NCBI GenBank assembly: GCA_963727075.1
Contig: CAVSET010000006.1
Span: 62,001-126,000 of the forward strand
Source: Bog-756 sp963727075
GTDB lineage: Bacteria; Actinomycetota; Acidimicrobiia; Acidimicrobiales; RAAP-2
Direction of reading: 5' to 3'
DNA length: 64,000 nucleotides
Shown here: piece by piece, positions 44,724-53,674 of the stretch
Position numbering within the stretch: the stretch's first letter is position 1
Layout of the letters: every line of letters begins with the position of its first letter
The notes under the pieces: model-generated
Told to the model about the DNA's origin: nothing
Database searches by the model: none
The model's input: the letters and a program-made list of their open reading frames with translations, nothing else
Program-made: the position numbers and the translations under genes

Positions 44724-45797
44724 TCAGCTCCCGTTCAGGGAGCTCGTGATCTGGTTGGTCAGGTCGTGGATGGTGTACGACGCCGGCTGAAGGTCCCCGA
44801 TCCCCTGGGCATAACGGCCGGCGGCACAGGCTCTGGCCACCCGGTTCACCGTCGACATGGTCAGCTGCCATTCCCGCTGGATGCTTGCCGCCGGCGCCGG
44901 GGGCGCCGACGACGACGCGACCTCGACGCCGAAGGTGCGACAGGCGCCGAGCAGGGCGTCGGAATTGCCGGCCAGGCCGCTCAGCTCTTGGAGCCCGGAC
45001 ACGAACGCCAGGGTGTCGGGCTGTCCCGTACCTGCCCACCACGCTCCGAGCGGGCTGGTTGCCGAGGGTACGGTCGAGGTCGAGGTCGAGGTCGGGGCGG
45101 CAGGATCGGCGGTGGATGTGGCGGCTACGTGCGTACGGGCTGAGGCGCGGACCGGTTGGCCACCGTGCGTGGCGGCGAACGCCGCCCACGAGCTGGCGAG
45201 CACCAGGGCGCCGACCACGGCGCCCACCGCCGCGCCGCGTCGCGCCGTGCGCGGCGTCCCCCTCGCCCGTGGAGGGCGTCTCCGCCGACGGGGCGGCACT
45301 CCGGCGCCGGCGTCCTCGGCCTGTCCCTGGTGGTCCCACGAGGTGAGGGCCATGTCCATCCGGTTGGTCGTTGGCGACGATGGGGAACCGTCGGCATCGA
45401 ACCCTGTCGCCCGGCTGTCCCACGCCATGGCGTCCACGAGCTTGTCGACCGAGACGACGATCTCCTCGCGGACCACGCCGCCCGAGCTCACCCAACTGGT
45501 CGCCTCTCCATCGGAGAAGTAACGGAATTCATGTGTCTGCCACACGTCGCGCCAGCCCTCGCTGGGGTCAGCTGACGGCAACGCCACCGGAGCGAGGGGA
45601 AATGGAGGGTCGCTCGGCTCCCAGGCCGAACGCAGGAGCTCGTCGACCGAGACGACGGTCTCCTCGGAGATCGCACCGGCCGAGCTCACCCAACTGGTCG
45701 CCTCTCCACCGGAGAAGTAGCGGAATTCATGGGTCTGCCACGGGTCCCCGCGCCAACCCTGATCCAGTTCCGCGGGCCCGGTTGCCCTGTCCATCAC
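44724..45797 (-). CDS. Membrane protein with two DUF2510-like repeats
   Basis: 357 residues. Two nearly identical segments (residues 14-55 and 81-121), each WQTHEFRYFSxGEATSWVSS with SVD(E/K)L(L/V), resemble the short actinobacterial DUF2510 domain (W-x-DP...LRYFDG..WT). Then a basic linker (PPRRRRRPPRARG), one membrane helix (GAAVGAVVGALVLASSWAAF) and a 130-residue outside part with low-complexity Ser/Thr (STADPAAPTSTSTSTVP) and a helical C-terminus. Layout: cytoplasmic repeats, single helix, exterior domain. DUF2510 proteins are common at the cell envelope but their role is not known. Confidence 0.75.
   Translation of the reverse strand: MMDRATGPAELDQGWRGDPWQTHEFRYFSGGEATSWVSSAGAISEETVVSVDELLRSAWEPSDPPFPLAPVALPSADPSEGWRDVWQTHEFRYFSDGEATSWVSSGGVVREEIVVSVDKLVDAMAWDSRATGFDADGSPSSPTTNRMDMALTSWDHQGQAEDAGAGVPPRRRRRPPRARGTPRTARRGAAVGAVVGALVLASSWAAFAATHGGQPVRASARTHVAATSTADPAAPTSTSTSTVPSATSPLGAWWAGTGQPDTLAFVSGLQELSGLAGNSDALLGACRTFGVEVASSSAPPAPAASIQREWQLTMSTVNRVARACAAGRYAQGIGDLQPASYTIHDLTNQITSSLNGS
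45435..45758 (-). repeat. Pair of DUF2510-like coding repeats (45633-45758 and 45435-45557)
   Basis: Two direct in-frame copies of about 125 bases separated by 75 bases. Long identical stretches cover WQTHEFRYFS, GEATSWVSS and VVSVD. Nucleotide similarity in the middle of the copies is high, suggesting a recent internal duplication. Confidence 0.8.
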
Positions 45798-45975
45798 CTC
45801 GATACTGGTCGTGCCGGGTTAACCCAGCGTCACGCCCACATGAACGTTGAGTGAAGCTCCGTCAACCCCACCGATAGGCGGTACGGATGGATCGGGTTCG
45901 GTGTCCGCACGGGCACGGTAGGTGGCGAACTGTGGGTGAGCGGAGTCGTCTCCGGAGGTCGGGAGCGCGGTCCGG

Positions 45976-46818
45976 TCATGGCTTTCGCCGGGCCGAGACG
46001 ATCCAGCACACGCTCCCGAGTCGCACACCCTCGCCGTCGTGGTGCTCGGCTAGGACCACACGCACGGCCGACCGGGCCCGGTCGGCTGTGGCCGGCGCGG
46101 CGCCATCGAACATGGCACGAGCCACGCCGGTGCGCATGAGGAACTCCAAGGCCTCGTCCACCGTGCCGCCGCCACCGATCACCATGGGAAGCTCCAGGGA
46201 CTCGACCAGGACGGTGCCGAACCCCGCCGATTCCAGCATGGTGACGAGGGCGGCGGGATCGGCCAGCGAGAAGGGGCCGGGGCCGTCAGTTGGCTCGGGC
46301 AGCGGCAGGTGCTCGGCCGCGGCCATACCCGGCAGGAACAGCCAGTCGTTGCGGGCCAGCGCCTGCCAGCAGCAGAACGCCAGCTGCCCTACGGGTCGGA
46401 GCGCCGCTCCGACGTTGGCGAACGCTGCCACCGGGTCGTCGAAGAACATCACACCGAAACGGCTGATGCCGATGTCGAAACTGCCCGGCGGGAACGGGTG
46501 CGTCTGCGCGTCCGCCAGCAGGTACTCGACGTTGGTGATGCCCGCTCGTCGGGCATTGCCGCGGGCCCGTTCGAGCATGGGCTGGGAGATATCCACCCCG
46601 ACCGCATTCTTGCCCACCTGGGCGGCCTGCAGCGTGGTCGTACCGCATCCGCATCCGACATCGAGGATGCTCGATCCGGCGTCGATACCGGCCGCCTCGA
46701 CCACGGCTCGGCCGTAGGGCTCGAGCTGCCGGTCATACTCGAGCTGCTGGTCCACCCACTGTCGCGTCTCGGCACTGTTCCAGTGCTCGATCTGTGCCTC
46801 GTTGCACCCTGCCTTCAT
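45976..46818 (-). CDS. Class I SAM-dependent methyltransferase
   Basis: 280 residues from ATG 46818 (MKAGCNEAQIEHWNSAETRQWVD). SAM-binding motif I is SILDVGCGCGTTTLQAAQVG. Motif II acid in VGVDISQPMLERARGN, motif post-II LLADAQTHPFPPGSFD, then ISRFGVMFFDDPVAAF. Typical ubiE/COQ5-like fold with an extended C-terminal lobe. Substrate unknown. Divergent from the VOC gene at 46969. Confidence 0.92.
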   Translation of the reverse strand: MKAGCNEAQIEHWNSAETRQWVDQQLEYDRQLEPYGRAVVEAAGIDAGSSILDVGCGCGTTTLQAAQVGKNAVGVDISQPMLERARGNARRAGITNVEYLLADAQTHPFPPGSFDIGISRFGVMFFDDPVAAFANVGAALRPVGQLAFCCWQALARNDWLFLPGMAAAEHLPLPEPTDGPGPFSLADPAALVTMLESAGFGTVLVESLELPMVIGGGGTVDEALEFLMRTGVARAMFDGAAPATADRARSAVRVVLAEHHDGEGVRLGSVCWIVSARRKP

Positions 46819-46968
46819 CACTGTCCTCGCCTCGTGGGGTCGGGTCCGGGCCCGCCCGCACCCGAGCTTTTCACGGAAGCCCCCGGCCAAGCCACCGGCT
46901 CGGCCCGGGGGCTTCCGGGCCTACGGTCGTGTCTCGCAGTAGGGTTGCCTCGATGGACGGACACGTCG

Positions 46969-47517
46969 ATGGCTGAGCCCTTGGAGGTGCAGGGCGTCCA
47001 CCATCTGGCCCTGGTATGTCGGGACATGGGCCGGACGGTCGACTTCTACACCAACGTGCTCGGCATGCCGCTGGTGAAGACCATCGAGCTGCCGGGTGGC
47101 ATGGGTCAACATTTCTTCTTCGACTGTGGAGGGGGCGACTGCCTGGCCTTCTTCTGGTTCCCGGACGCCCCTGACGGTGTCCCGGGCATCTCCGCACCCC
47201 GGCATCGCCCCGACCGGGGCGATCTGACCAGTGCGATCGGCTCCATGAACCATGTTGCCTTCACCGTCGCACCCGAGAAGATCGAGGAGTATCGCGATCG
47301 GCTGCTCCAGGCGGGCGTCGATTGCACCGAGATCGCCAATCACGACGACAGCGAATTCGGGCTGAGCCACGATCTCCACCCCGGTGTCTACGTCCGATCC
47401 GTCTACTTCCAGGACCCGGACGGGATCCTTCTCGAATTCGCGTGCTGGACGCGACCGCTGCACGACGGCGATGCGTCCCGCCACCATCTGCAGTCGTCGG
47501 TGCGGACGGACGCCTGA
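46969..47517 (+). CDS. VOC family dioxygenase-like protein
   Basis: 182 residues from ATG 46969 (AEPLEVQGVHHLALVCRD). Metal-binding VOC strands at HHLALV, HVAFTVAPEKIEEY and the C-terminal VYFQDPDGILLEFACW (Glu ligand). The layout of an inserted region (FFFDCGGGDCLAFFWFPD) matches the glyoxalase/biphenyl-diol dioxygenase-like group often found beside amidohydrolases in aromatic or terpenoid catabolism, as here. Converges on the amidohydrolase-SnoaL gene. Confidence 0.9.
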   Translation: MAEPLEVQGVHHLALVCRDMGRTVDFYTNVLGMPLVKTIELPGGMGQHFFFDCGGGDCLAFFWFPDAPDGVPGISAPRHRPDRGDLTSAIGSMNHVAFTVAPEKIEEYRDRLLQAGVDCTEIANHDDSEFGLSHDLHPGVYVRSVYFQDPDGILLEFACWTRPLHDGDASRHHLQSSVRTDA

Positions 47518-47571
47518 GCTCCCGGGGCACGGTCGGCGGCCCGGCGGCGACCTCGCCCCGTTCGACCTCCC

Positions 47572-49071
47572 TCAGCCTGGTGGGGGCGAGCCGAGGGGGC
47601 CGGCGGCCAGTTGGGACCGGACCTGGTCGGTGAGCCCTTCGATGCGCAGCGATCGGATGTGACCGTCGGCGATCTCGAAGGTGTCGACCACCGAGCTGTC
47701 GATGCCGGCAATGTGGAGGTCGATCTCCACGACGACGGTGTTGCCACGCTGGAGCAGAGGTCCGGGATGGGGGAGTAGGTCGTCGAACTGGAATGCCCCG
47801 TCTCGGTAGAAGCGGGCTATGACGTCAGCACCGGCGTGCCGGCTCCCCTGGGCGTCGAGGACGGCATCGGGGGCAAACAGTTGGCGCACCATTTCGACGT
47901 CACGCATGGTGACGGCGGCGAAGTAGTCGGCCACCACCCCGGCCGGACCGCCCCATCGAGGGGGAAGGTCGTAGATCTTCCTCGCATTGCCGCCCAGGAC
48001 ACGCGCTTGCGCATCGAAGGTGAGGGGTTCCAAGGTACGACGGAGGGCGGTCACGGCACCGGGGAAGGTGGCGTCGTGGTGCGGGTAGTCCGACCCCCAG
48101 ACCACCCTCTCGTTCCCGACGAACGGCAGGAGTGCCGGCAGCGTGGCCTCGTCCACCTCGAAGCTGATCGCACACTGGCGGGCGAAGTACTGGCTCGGAC
48201 GGAGAGCCATGCCGGAACAGAACCCTCCGAAGGTCTCCGACTGCTCGTCGAGACGTTCGAGCCAGAACGGCACCCAGCCCCCGCCCGACTCGAGGAAGAC
48301 GAGCCGCAGGCCGGGATGGCGTTCGAGCGTCCCGAAGGCCATGAGTTGGGCGCAGGCCAGCATCTCCTCGAACGGGTGAGACATGGCATGGAGGATCAGG
48401 GGGTTGAAGGGGCGGTCCGAGCCCAGCGTGGGAACGATCACCGAGCTCCCTTCGTGGATGCCGACCGGAACCTCGAGCTCCTCGGCGGCCTCCCAGACCG
48501 GCTCGTAGGCCTGGTCCGACAGGGACCGTCCCAGACACGGATTGGGCCGCACGAACGCTGCCTTGAACCCGAGCTCGACGACGGCCCGGTGGAGCTCCCG
48601 CACCGCCGCACGGGGATCCTGCATGGGCAGCATGGCCGCACCGAACAGCCGGGCCCGGTCGGCGGCGCAGTAGCCGGAGAGCCAGTCGTTGTAGGCCCCG
48701 GCCAGCCGGGTGGCCGCTCCGGCGTCGGTGAGGGCCCAGAAATAGAGCCCGATGGAGGGATAGAGGACGGCTTGATCGATCCCTTCGCGGTCCATGTCGT
48801 CCAGGCGGGCGACCGAGTCCGATCCCCCCGGCTGAGCCTCCGAGAGGGGGGTGAACCCCGACGGGTCGGCGAAGTTCCCGCCCGGTGTGGCCAGGGTCCC
48901 GAGTGGCACGGCCAGAACCTCCTGACCGGCCACCACCACGTGCTCGAAGCCCCCGGCATCGCGGTGGATGACCGGGCGGCAGGCCTCCGGCACGTCGTCC
49001 CAGGCCTCCGGAGGCTCGACCACATGGCCGTCGGCGTCGGCGACCAGGGTGGGTACATGGGCACGGGTCAT
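47572..49071 (-). CDS. Amidohydrolase-2 fused to SnoaL-like domain
   Basis: 499 residues. First about 360: amidohydrolase-2 family (ACMSD-like decarboxylase/hydrolase) with the N-terminal DADGHVVEPPEAW (DxDxH type), LDDMDREGIDQAVLYPS, HEGSSVIVP, HAMSHPFEEMLACAQL, RLVFLESGGGWVPFWLERLD and VVWGSDYPHHDATFPGA, the last aspartate being a metal/proton-relay residue. Residues about 370-485 form a SnoaL/NTF2-like cone (ADYFAAVTMRDVEMVRQLFA, RFYRDGAFQFDDL, VVDTFEIADGHIRSLRIE). The joint NAR-KIYDLPPRWG keeps the normal amidohydrolase end, so it is a true fusion in one frame. Substrate unknown; metal-dependent decarboxylation is a good guess. Confidence 0.87.
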   Translation of the reverse strand: MTRAHVPTLVADADGHVVEPPEAWDDVPEACRPVIHRDAGGFEHVVVAGQEVLAVPLGTLATPGGNFADPSGFTPLSEAQPGGSDSVARLDDMDREGIDQAVLYPSIGLYFWALTDAGAATRLAGAYNDWLSGYCAADRARLFGAAMLPMQDPRAAVRELHRAVVELGFKAAFVRPNPCLGRSLSDQAYEPVWEAAEELEVPVGIHEGSSVIVPTLGSDRPFNPLILHAMSHPFEEMLACAQLMAFGTLERHPGLRLVFLESGGGWVPFWLERLDEQSETFGGFCSGMALRPSQYFARQCAISFEVDEATLPALLPFVGNERVVWGSDYPHHDATFPGAVTALRRTLEPLTFDAQARVLGGNARKIYDLPPRWGGPAGVVADYFAAVTMRDVEMVRQLFAPDAVLDAQGSRHAGADVIARFYRDGAFQFDDLLPHPGPLLQRGNTVVVEIDLHIAGIDSSVVDTFEIADGHIRSLRIEGLTDQVRSQLAAGPLGSPPPG

Positions 49072-49239
49072 CTCGTCGACCTGGTGACAGGCCTCGCCCG
49101 GCAGGGTCGCACAGGCTCACCCTAATGCGGGGGCTCGCGGTGCCGCCTCGACCGGAGCGAGTGGCGGACAGCACCCGGACCCGGGCCGACCTAGCGTCGG
49201 GTTCGTGCGGCACGCGGTCGCACCGGAGGGGAGGCGACG

Positions 49240-50796
49240 GTGTCCCAGCGGAAGTGCGGCACACGGCCGAGGAATGCCAGGTGGTCGCCGTTCCTGCTGG
49301 CCGCGCTGGCGATCGTCCTCCTGGTGGGGGGGCTCACGTCCGCACCCCCCCTGGCCTCGGCTGCGCCCGTGGCCGGCCGGCCGTCCCTCCCCACCGTGCA
49401 GATCGGCGCGGCCGTGTCCCAGACCATGGAGGGTTTCGGGGCGTCGGGCGCATGGTGGCCGAACGACCTCGGGCGGTTCCCCGTGTCGGTGCAGGAGCAC
49501 GTGGCCAACCTTCTCTTCGGCTCGGACGGGATCGGTCTCAGTGCCTACCGGTACAACATCGGTGGTGGCGGGGTCGGAGTGACGAACCCGATCCGATCGG
49601 TGCAGTCGTTCCTCCTCGGCCCGGGCGCCTACGACTGGTCCGCCGACCCGGGCGGCATGAAGTTCCTCGGACTGGCTCGAGAACGTGGAGTGCCCGTCCT
49701 CGAGGGCTTTGTCAACAGCGCCCCACCGGGGTGGACGTCGAACCACAAGAGCTGCGGAGGTCAGCTGACACCGGGCGACGAACGTGCCTACGCCGTCTAT
49801 CTGGCTCAGGTGGTGCACCACCTCGCCGTGGTCGACGGCATCCATCTGAGCTACGTGAGCCCCATGAACGAACCCGACAACAGCTTCGGCTCCTGCGGTC
49901 AGGAGGGCATGGCGGTACCCGTCGGCCAACGGGCCGCCGTGGTGAAGGCGCTGGGCCGGGCGTTGGCCGATCGGGCACCCTTCGCCCGTGTCATCGCCGA
50001 CGAATCGAGTCTGGCCGCCTTCCAGTTCCTGCCCGAGGTGCCCCAGTGGCTGTCCGGCGGCGGCACCTCGAACTGGCTGGCCGCCCTGGCCCACCACACC
50101 TACGAATTCCCCACCGACGCCCAGGCCTCCATGGTCTCCGTCCTCGGGCCCCGGTTCGGCAAGCCGTTGTGGATGACCGAGATCTGCTGCTACGACGGAA
50201 AGGGCCCGTTGATCGGGTTCGGACCGCAGTACGACCCCACCATGACCAGCGGGCTCTGGCTGGCCGACACCATCTACCAGGATGTGGCGTTGATCGGAGA
50301 CGCGCAGTTCGACTGGTGGACGGCGCTCTCCAGCCAGTTGGGCTGTGATCCGGCCAACGATCCGAGCTGCGCCGCCGCCGGCAATGGCTCGGGATGGAAC
50401 GACGGCCTGCTCTACTACGACGGCGCCTACGCCACGGACGGCAACCACTCGATCTACCCGACCAAGCGCTACTACGTGCTCGGCAACTTCAGCCGCTATG
50501 TCCGACCCGGCGCGGTCCGCCATCCGGTGTCGGGGGTGCCGACCGGTCTCCACGTGCTGGCGTTCAGGGAGCGAGGCGATTGGAGCGTGGTGGTCATCAA
50601 CGACAACAACCCGGGCTCGGCTCCGGTCCGCCTCGCCCTCCGCCTTCCCAAGGGTGAGTCGGTTCGCCCGACCGAAGGCGTGCGCACCAGCGCGACCGAC
50701 GATCTGGCCACGGTCGACCTGCCCCACATGTCGGATGGCACCGGCGTCGTGCAGGTGCCCCCGCAGAGCGTGACCACGTACACCTTCAGAACCTGA
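49240..50796 (+). CDS. Secreted glycoside hydrolase family 30-type enzyme
   Basis: 518 residues from GTG 49240. Signal helix (FLLAALAIVLLVGGLTSAPP) after a basic start. TIM barrel beginning VSQTMEGFGASGAWWPND, the GH30 GxGAxxS start. YVSPMNEPDNSFGSCGQEG holds the acid/base Glu 211. LWMTEICCYDGKG holds the nucleophile Glu 314. After the barrel a beta-sandwich closes the protein (VVVINDNNPGSAPVRLAL to the end), as in GH30. Probable activity is endo-beta-1,6-galactanase or glucanase; the exact linkage cannot be read. The gene stands alone with a GGAGGGGAGG ribosome region. Confidence 0.9.
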   Translation: MSQRKCGTRPRNARWSPFLLAALAIVLLVGGLTSAPPLASAAPVAGRPSLPTVQIGAAVSQTMEGFGASGAWWPNDLGRFPVSVQEHVANLLFGSDGIGLSAYRYNIGGGGVGVTNPIRSVQSFLLGPGAYDWSADPGGMKFLGLARERGVPVLEGFVNSAPPGWTSNHKSCGGQLTPGDERAYAVYLAQVVHHLAVVDGIHLSYVSPMNEPDNSFGSCGQEGMAVPVGQRAAVVKALGRALADRAPFARVIADESSLAAFQFLPEVPQWLSGGGTSNWLAALAHHTYEFPTDAQASMVSVLGPRFGKPLWMTEICCYDGKGPLIGFGPQYDPTMTSGLWLADTIYQDVALIGDAQFDWWTALSSQLGCDPANDPSCAAAGNGSGWNDGLLYYDGAYATDGNHSIYPTKRYYVLGNFSRYVRPGAVRHPVSGVPTGLHVLAFRERGDWSVVVINDNNPGSAPVRLALRLPKGESVRPTEGVRTSATDDLATVDLPHMSDGTGVVQVPPQSVTTYTFRT

Positions 50797-50949
50797 CCAC
50801 CACCACAATTTCGAATGGGTTCGTGCCTATTTCGATGAGTTCCGGCGCCGGGCGCCGTCTGTACCATCCAGAGCAGGTCACCCGTGACGGACGATCGGAA
50901 TCGGGTGCTCCGGCAAGTCGTCGGCGCTCGTGCGAGGGAGGAAGCCATC

Positions 50950-51504
50950 ATGAGCAGGATTGTCGTCACCGAGTTCATGTCGCTCGACGGGGTGATGGAA
51001 GAGCCCCGGTGGACCTTCGACTTCGACCGCGGCGAAGAGGGGGACAAGTTCAAGTGGGACGAGCTGTTCGATGCCGAGTCGCTCCTGCTCGGACGGGTCA
51101 CCTACGAGGGGTTCGCCGCCGCCTGGCCCTCCATGGACGGGGACGACTTCGGGAAGAGGATGAACAGCATCCCCAAGTACGTGGTCTCGTCCACGCTGGC
51201 CGATGATCAGGCGACGTGGGGCGACACCACCGTGGTGCGAGGTGACGCCGTGGCCGAGATCGGAAGTCTGAGGAGCGCCCCCGGGGGCAACCTGTTGGTC
51301 GAGGGCAGCGCCCAGCTCGTCCACTCCCTGACCCAGCACGGACTGGTGGACGAATACCGGTTGATGGTGTTCCCGGTCGTCCTCGGCGGCGGCAAGCGGG
51401 TCTTTCCCGACGGTATCGACGGGCCCTCGACGCTCGCCCTGGTCGACTCCAAGGCCGTCGGCTCCGGCGTCCTGCTGCTCACCTACCACCCGGCCGCGAC
51501 CTGA
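50950..51504 (+). CDS. RibD C-terminal/dihydrofolate-reductase-like protein
   Basis: 184 residues from ATG 50950 (SRIVVTEFMSLDGVMEEP). Family features: ESLLLGRVTYEGFAAAWP, YVVSSTLADDQATWGDTTVV, NLLVEGSAQLVHSLTQHGLVDEYRL and VFPVVLGGGKRVFP. It is the stand-alone dihydrofolate reductase-family form common in actinobacteria, usually annotated by fold only. NADPH-dependent reduction is likely but the substrate is unknown. Upstream in-frame start at 50884 gives unconserved residues. Confidence 0.9.
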   Translation: MSRIVVTEFMSLDGVMEEPRWTFDFDRGEEGDKFKWDELFDAESLLLGRVTYEGFAAAWPSMDGDDFGKRMNSIPKYVVSSTLADDQATWGDTTVVRGDAVAEIGSLRSAPGGNLLVEGSAQLVHSLTQHGLVDEYRLMVFPVVLGGGKRVFPDGIDGPSTLALVDSKAVGSGVLLLTYHPAAT

Positions 51505-51546
51505 TCGCCACCAGGCGCGAGCCGATCCGGGCGGCCCCGAGGTGGG

Positions 51547-52395
51547 TTACCGGCGTTCGAGTGAGGCGACCCGGTCGAGGAAGCTCGACAGCGCCAGCCA
51601 CCAGGCCTCCGGGTTCTCGAACTGTGGGCTGTGGCCGGCGTCGGGGATGACCACCAGCGTCCCTCCGGGGATCGCCGCCGCCATGCGCTCGGACGGGCTC
51701 ACAAAGGGTGCGTCCTGTTCCCCGACGATGACCAGGGCGGGCAGCGACGGCGGGAGCTCCCTCAGCCGGTCCAGTCGATCACCGAGCTCGACGAACCGGA
51801 CCGCCATGGCCGCATACAGGGCGGATGAGGTGGCCCGGAACTTGCGGTCGCCGAACTCGGCATAGCCCGGCCGCTGGTCGAGCAGCCGTCGGTGTGCCGG
51901 CGTCTCGAGGGGACTCTCCCGCTCGGCCAGAAGGTCGGCGAGCCCGTCGATGCCCCGGGTGCGGACGACCGACACCGCCCCCTGGACCAGGTCGGGGTCG
52001 AGGCCCTGGACCGGACCGTGGCCCGTGTCCATGAGCACGAGGGCGTCGAGCCGCTCGGGAGCGGCGAGAGCCAGGTACTGCGCCACCATGCCGCCCATCG
52101 AGTGGCCGAGGAGCGAGAAGGTCGGCCAACCCAGGGCGTCGGCCAGGCGAGCGGCGTCGTCGGCCAGGATCTCGAAGGAGTAGGCGTCCTCCTCCGAGGG
52201 CTTGGAGCTGGCCCCGTGCCCACGGTGGTCGGGGGCCACCGCATGCCATCCGGCATCCTGCAGGGGGTCGAGCCAGTCGGAGAAGTCCTCTTTCGCCCCG
52301 GTGAACCCGTGGAGGAGGAGCAGGGGTCGGCCCCCGCGCCCGGATTCTGCGATCGACAGCTCGACGTCGTCCAACCGGACGGTGCGCTCGTTCAC
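51547..52395 (-). CDS. Alpha/beta fold hydrolase
   Basis: 282 residues from GTG 52395 (NERTVRLDDVELSIAESG). Serine nucleophile in SLLGHSMGGMVAQYL, oxyanion-side HGFTGAKEDFSDWL, acid in VIVGEQDAPFVSP and histidine in IPDAGHSPQFENPE. Cap of about 80 residues. Family-level only; could be an esterase, lactonase or epoxide-type hydrolase. Same strand as, and 76 bases downstream of, the FAD oxidoreductase gene. Confidence 0.9.
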   Translation of the reverse strand: MNERTVRLDDVELSIAESGRGGRPLLLLHGFTGAKEDFSDWLDPLQDAGWHAVAPDHRGHGASSKPSEEDAYSFEILADDAARLADALGWPTFSLLGHSMGGMVAQYLALAAPERLDALVLMDTGHGPVQGLDPDLVQGAVSVVRTRGIDGLADLLAERESPLETPAHRRLLDQRPGYAEFGDRKFRATSSALYAAMAVRFVELGDRLDRLRELPPSLPALVIVGEQDAPFVSPSERMAAAIPGGTLVVIPDAGHSPQFENPEAWWLALSSFLDRVASLERR

Positions 52396-52471
52396 CGTCG
52401 CATGTTCCCACGCCGGCGAGGCTCGACGCCGGCCGATCGGGACCCCGCGGCGAGCCCGTTGGCGGGCTCCG

Positions 52472-53617
52472 TTACCGACCGCCGTTCCATGTCCGGTCGA
52501 ACCAGCGGTGGATGCGGCTGGTGCCGAAAGCCGCCTTGTCGGTGGCCAACGCGCTCGAGGGTCCTTCGAGATCTCCGACCGGTGCTTCCCCGCTGAGGAA
52601 GGTGACGTCGACACGGGCGACCAGGTCGCCACCGAACTCGAGGTAGCACGTTCCATGCCCGTCGTACGGGGCGGGTGGGTCCTCACCGGTCGCCTCGGCG
52701 ATGATCCGCTCGGCGACCACCGTGGCCTGACCCTCGGCGAAGACACCCGCCTTCGGGGTCCCGACACTGGTCACGTCCCCGACGGCGTAGACGCCGGGGA
52801 ACGCCGTTTCGAGGGTGTGTGGATCGACCGGGACCCACCCGTCCACGGTCAGCCCCGACTCTTCCACCACGCCTGGTGCCGCGATGCACGGGCACGCCGA
52901 GGAACAGGTCGTAGGGCAGCCGGCCGCCGTCGCTGATCTCCACCGTCCCGGTATCGGGATCGAGCCCCCGCACGATCCGCTCCGGGTGCCAGTCGATGCC
53001 CCGCTCGGCGAAGGCGGCCAGCAGGGCCCGCGACGCGGAGGGCGACGGCGGGATGGGGGGACCCATGGGCATGACCAGGGCGATCTCGCACCGGTCACGG
53101 ATCCCTCGTCCCTGCAGGTAGTCGTGCATCAACAGCGCGGTCTCGCTCGGTGCCGGGGGGCACTTGAACGGGGTCGACGTGACGGCCAAGACCACCCGCC
53201 CGCCGGTAAACGCCGGCAGTCGCTCGCGGAGGGCGAATGCGCCGGGCACGGTGTAGAACTCGTGACCGCCGGCGACGAGGCCTGGTGTGGCCGACGGGTC
53301 GAGGTCCGCTCCGAGGGCCACGACGATGACGTCGGCATCGAACGGCCCGGCCGTGGTGGCGACGAGCGCGCCACCGGATCGATGGCCTCGACCGTGGCCT
53401 GGACGAAGCGCACACCCGGCTTCACGAAGTCCCGGTAGGGATGGACGACCGCTTCGGGTAGCGCCCGCCCGAACATCACGTCCAGCTTCGAGAAGCCGAA
53501 CACGAATCCCTCGGCCCGGTCGATGAGGACGACATCGTGGCCGTCACCGAGCGCCGCGGACAGCCTGGTGGTCAGTTCGAGGCCGCCGAAGCCGGCGCCG
53601 AGCACGAGGATTCGCAT
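52472..53617 (-). pseudogene. FAD-dependent oxidoreductase (sulfide:quinone reductase-like), two frameshifts
   Basis: Flavoprotein of the NDH-2/SQR type. FAD-binding MRILVLGAGFGGLELTTRL then VVLIDRAEGFVFG from the start at 53617. First frame ends around 53375. The second carries FDADVIVVALGAD, GGHEFYTVPGAFALRER and CPPAPSETALLMHDYLQGRG to near 52880. The third completes GVVEESGLTVDGWVPVDPHT, the second FAD site AFPGVYAVGDVTSVGTPKAG and a C-terminal tail to 52472. Each needs one base. About 380 residues when repaired, usual size. Members oxidise sulfide or NADH and reduce quinones; which one applies cannot be told. Confidence 0.8.
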
Positions 53618-53674
53618 GCCGGGGATGTTACGCGATGGGTCCGATCGGGCCGGGAGGCGGCTCCCGGTCGTGTC

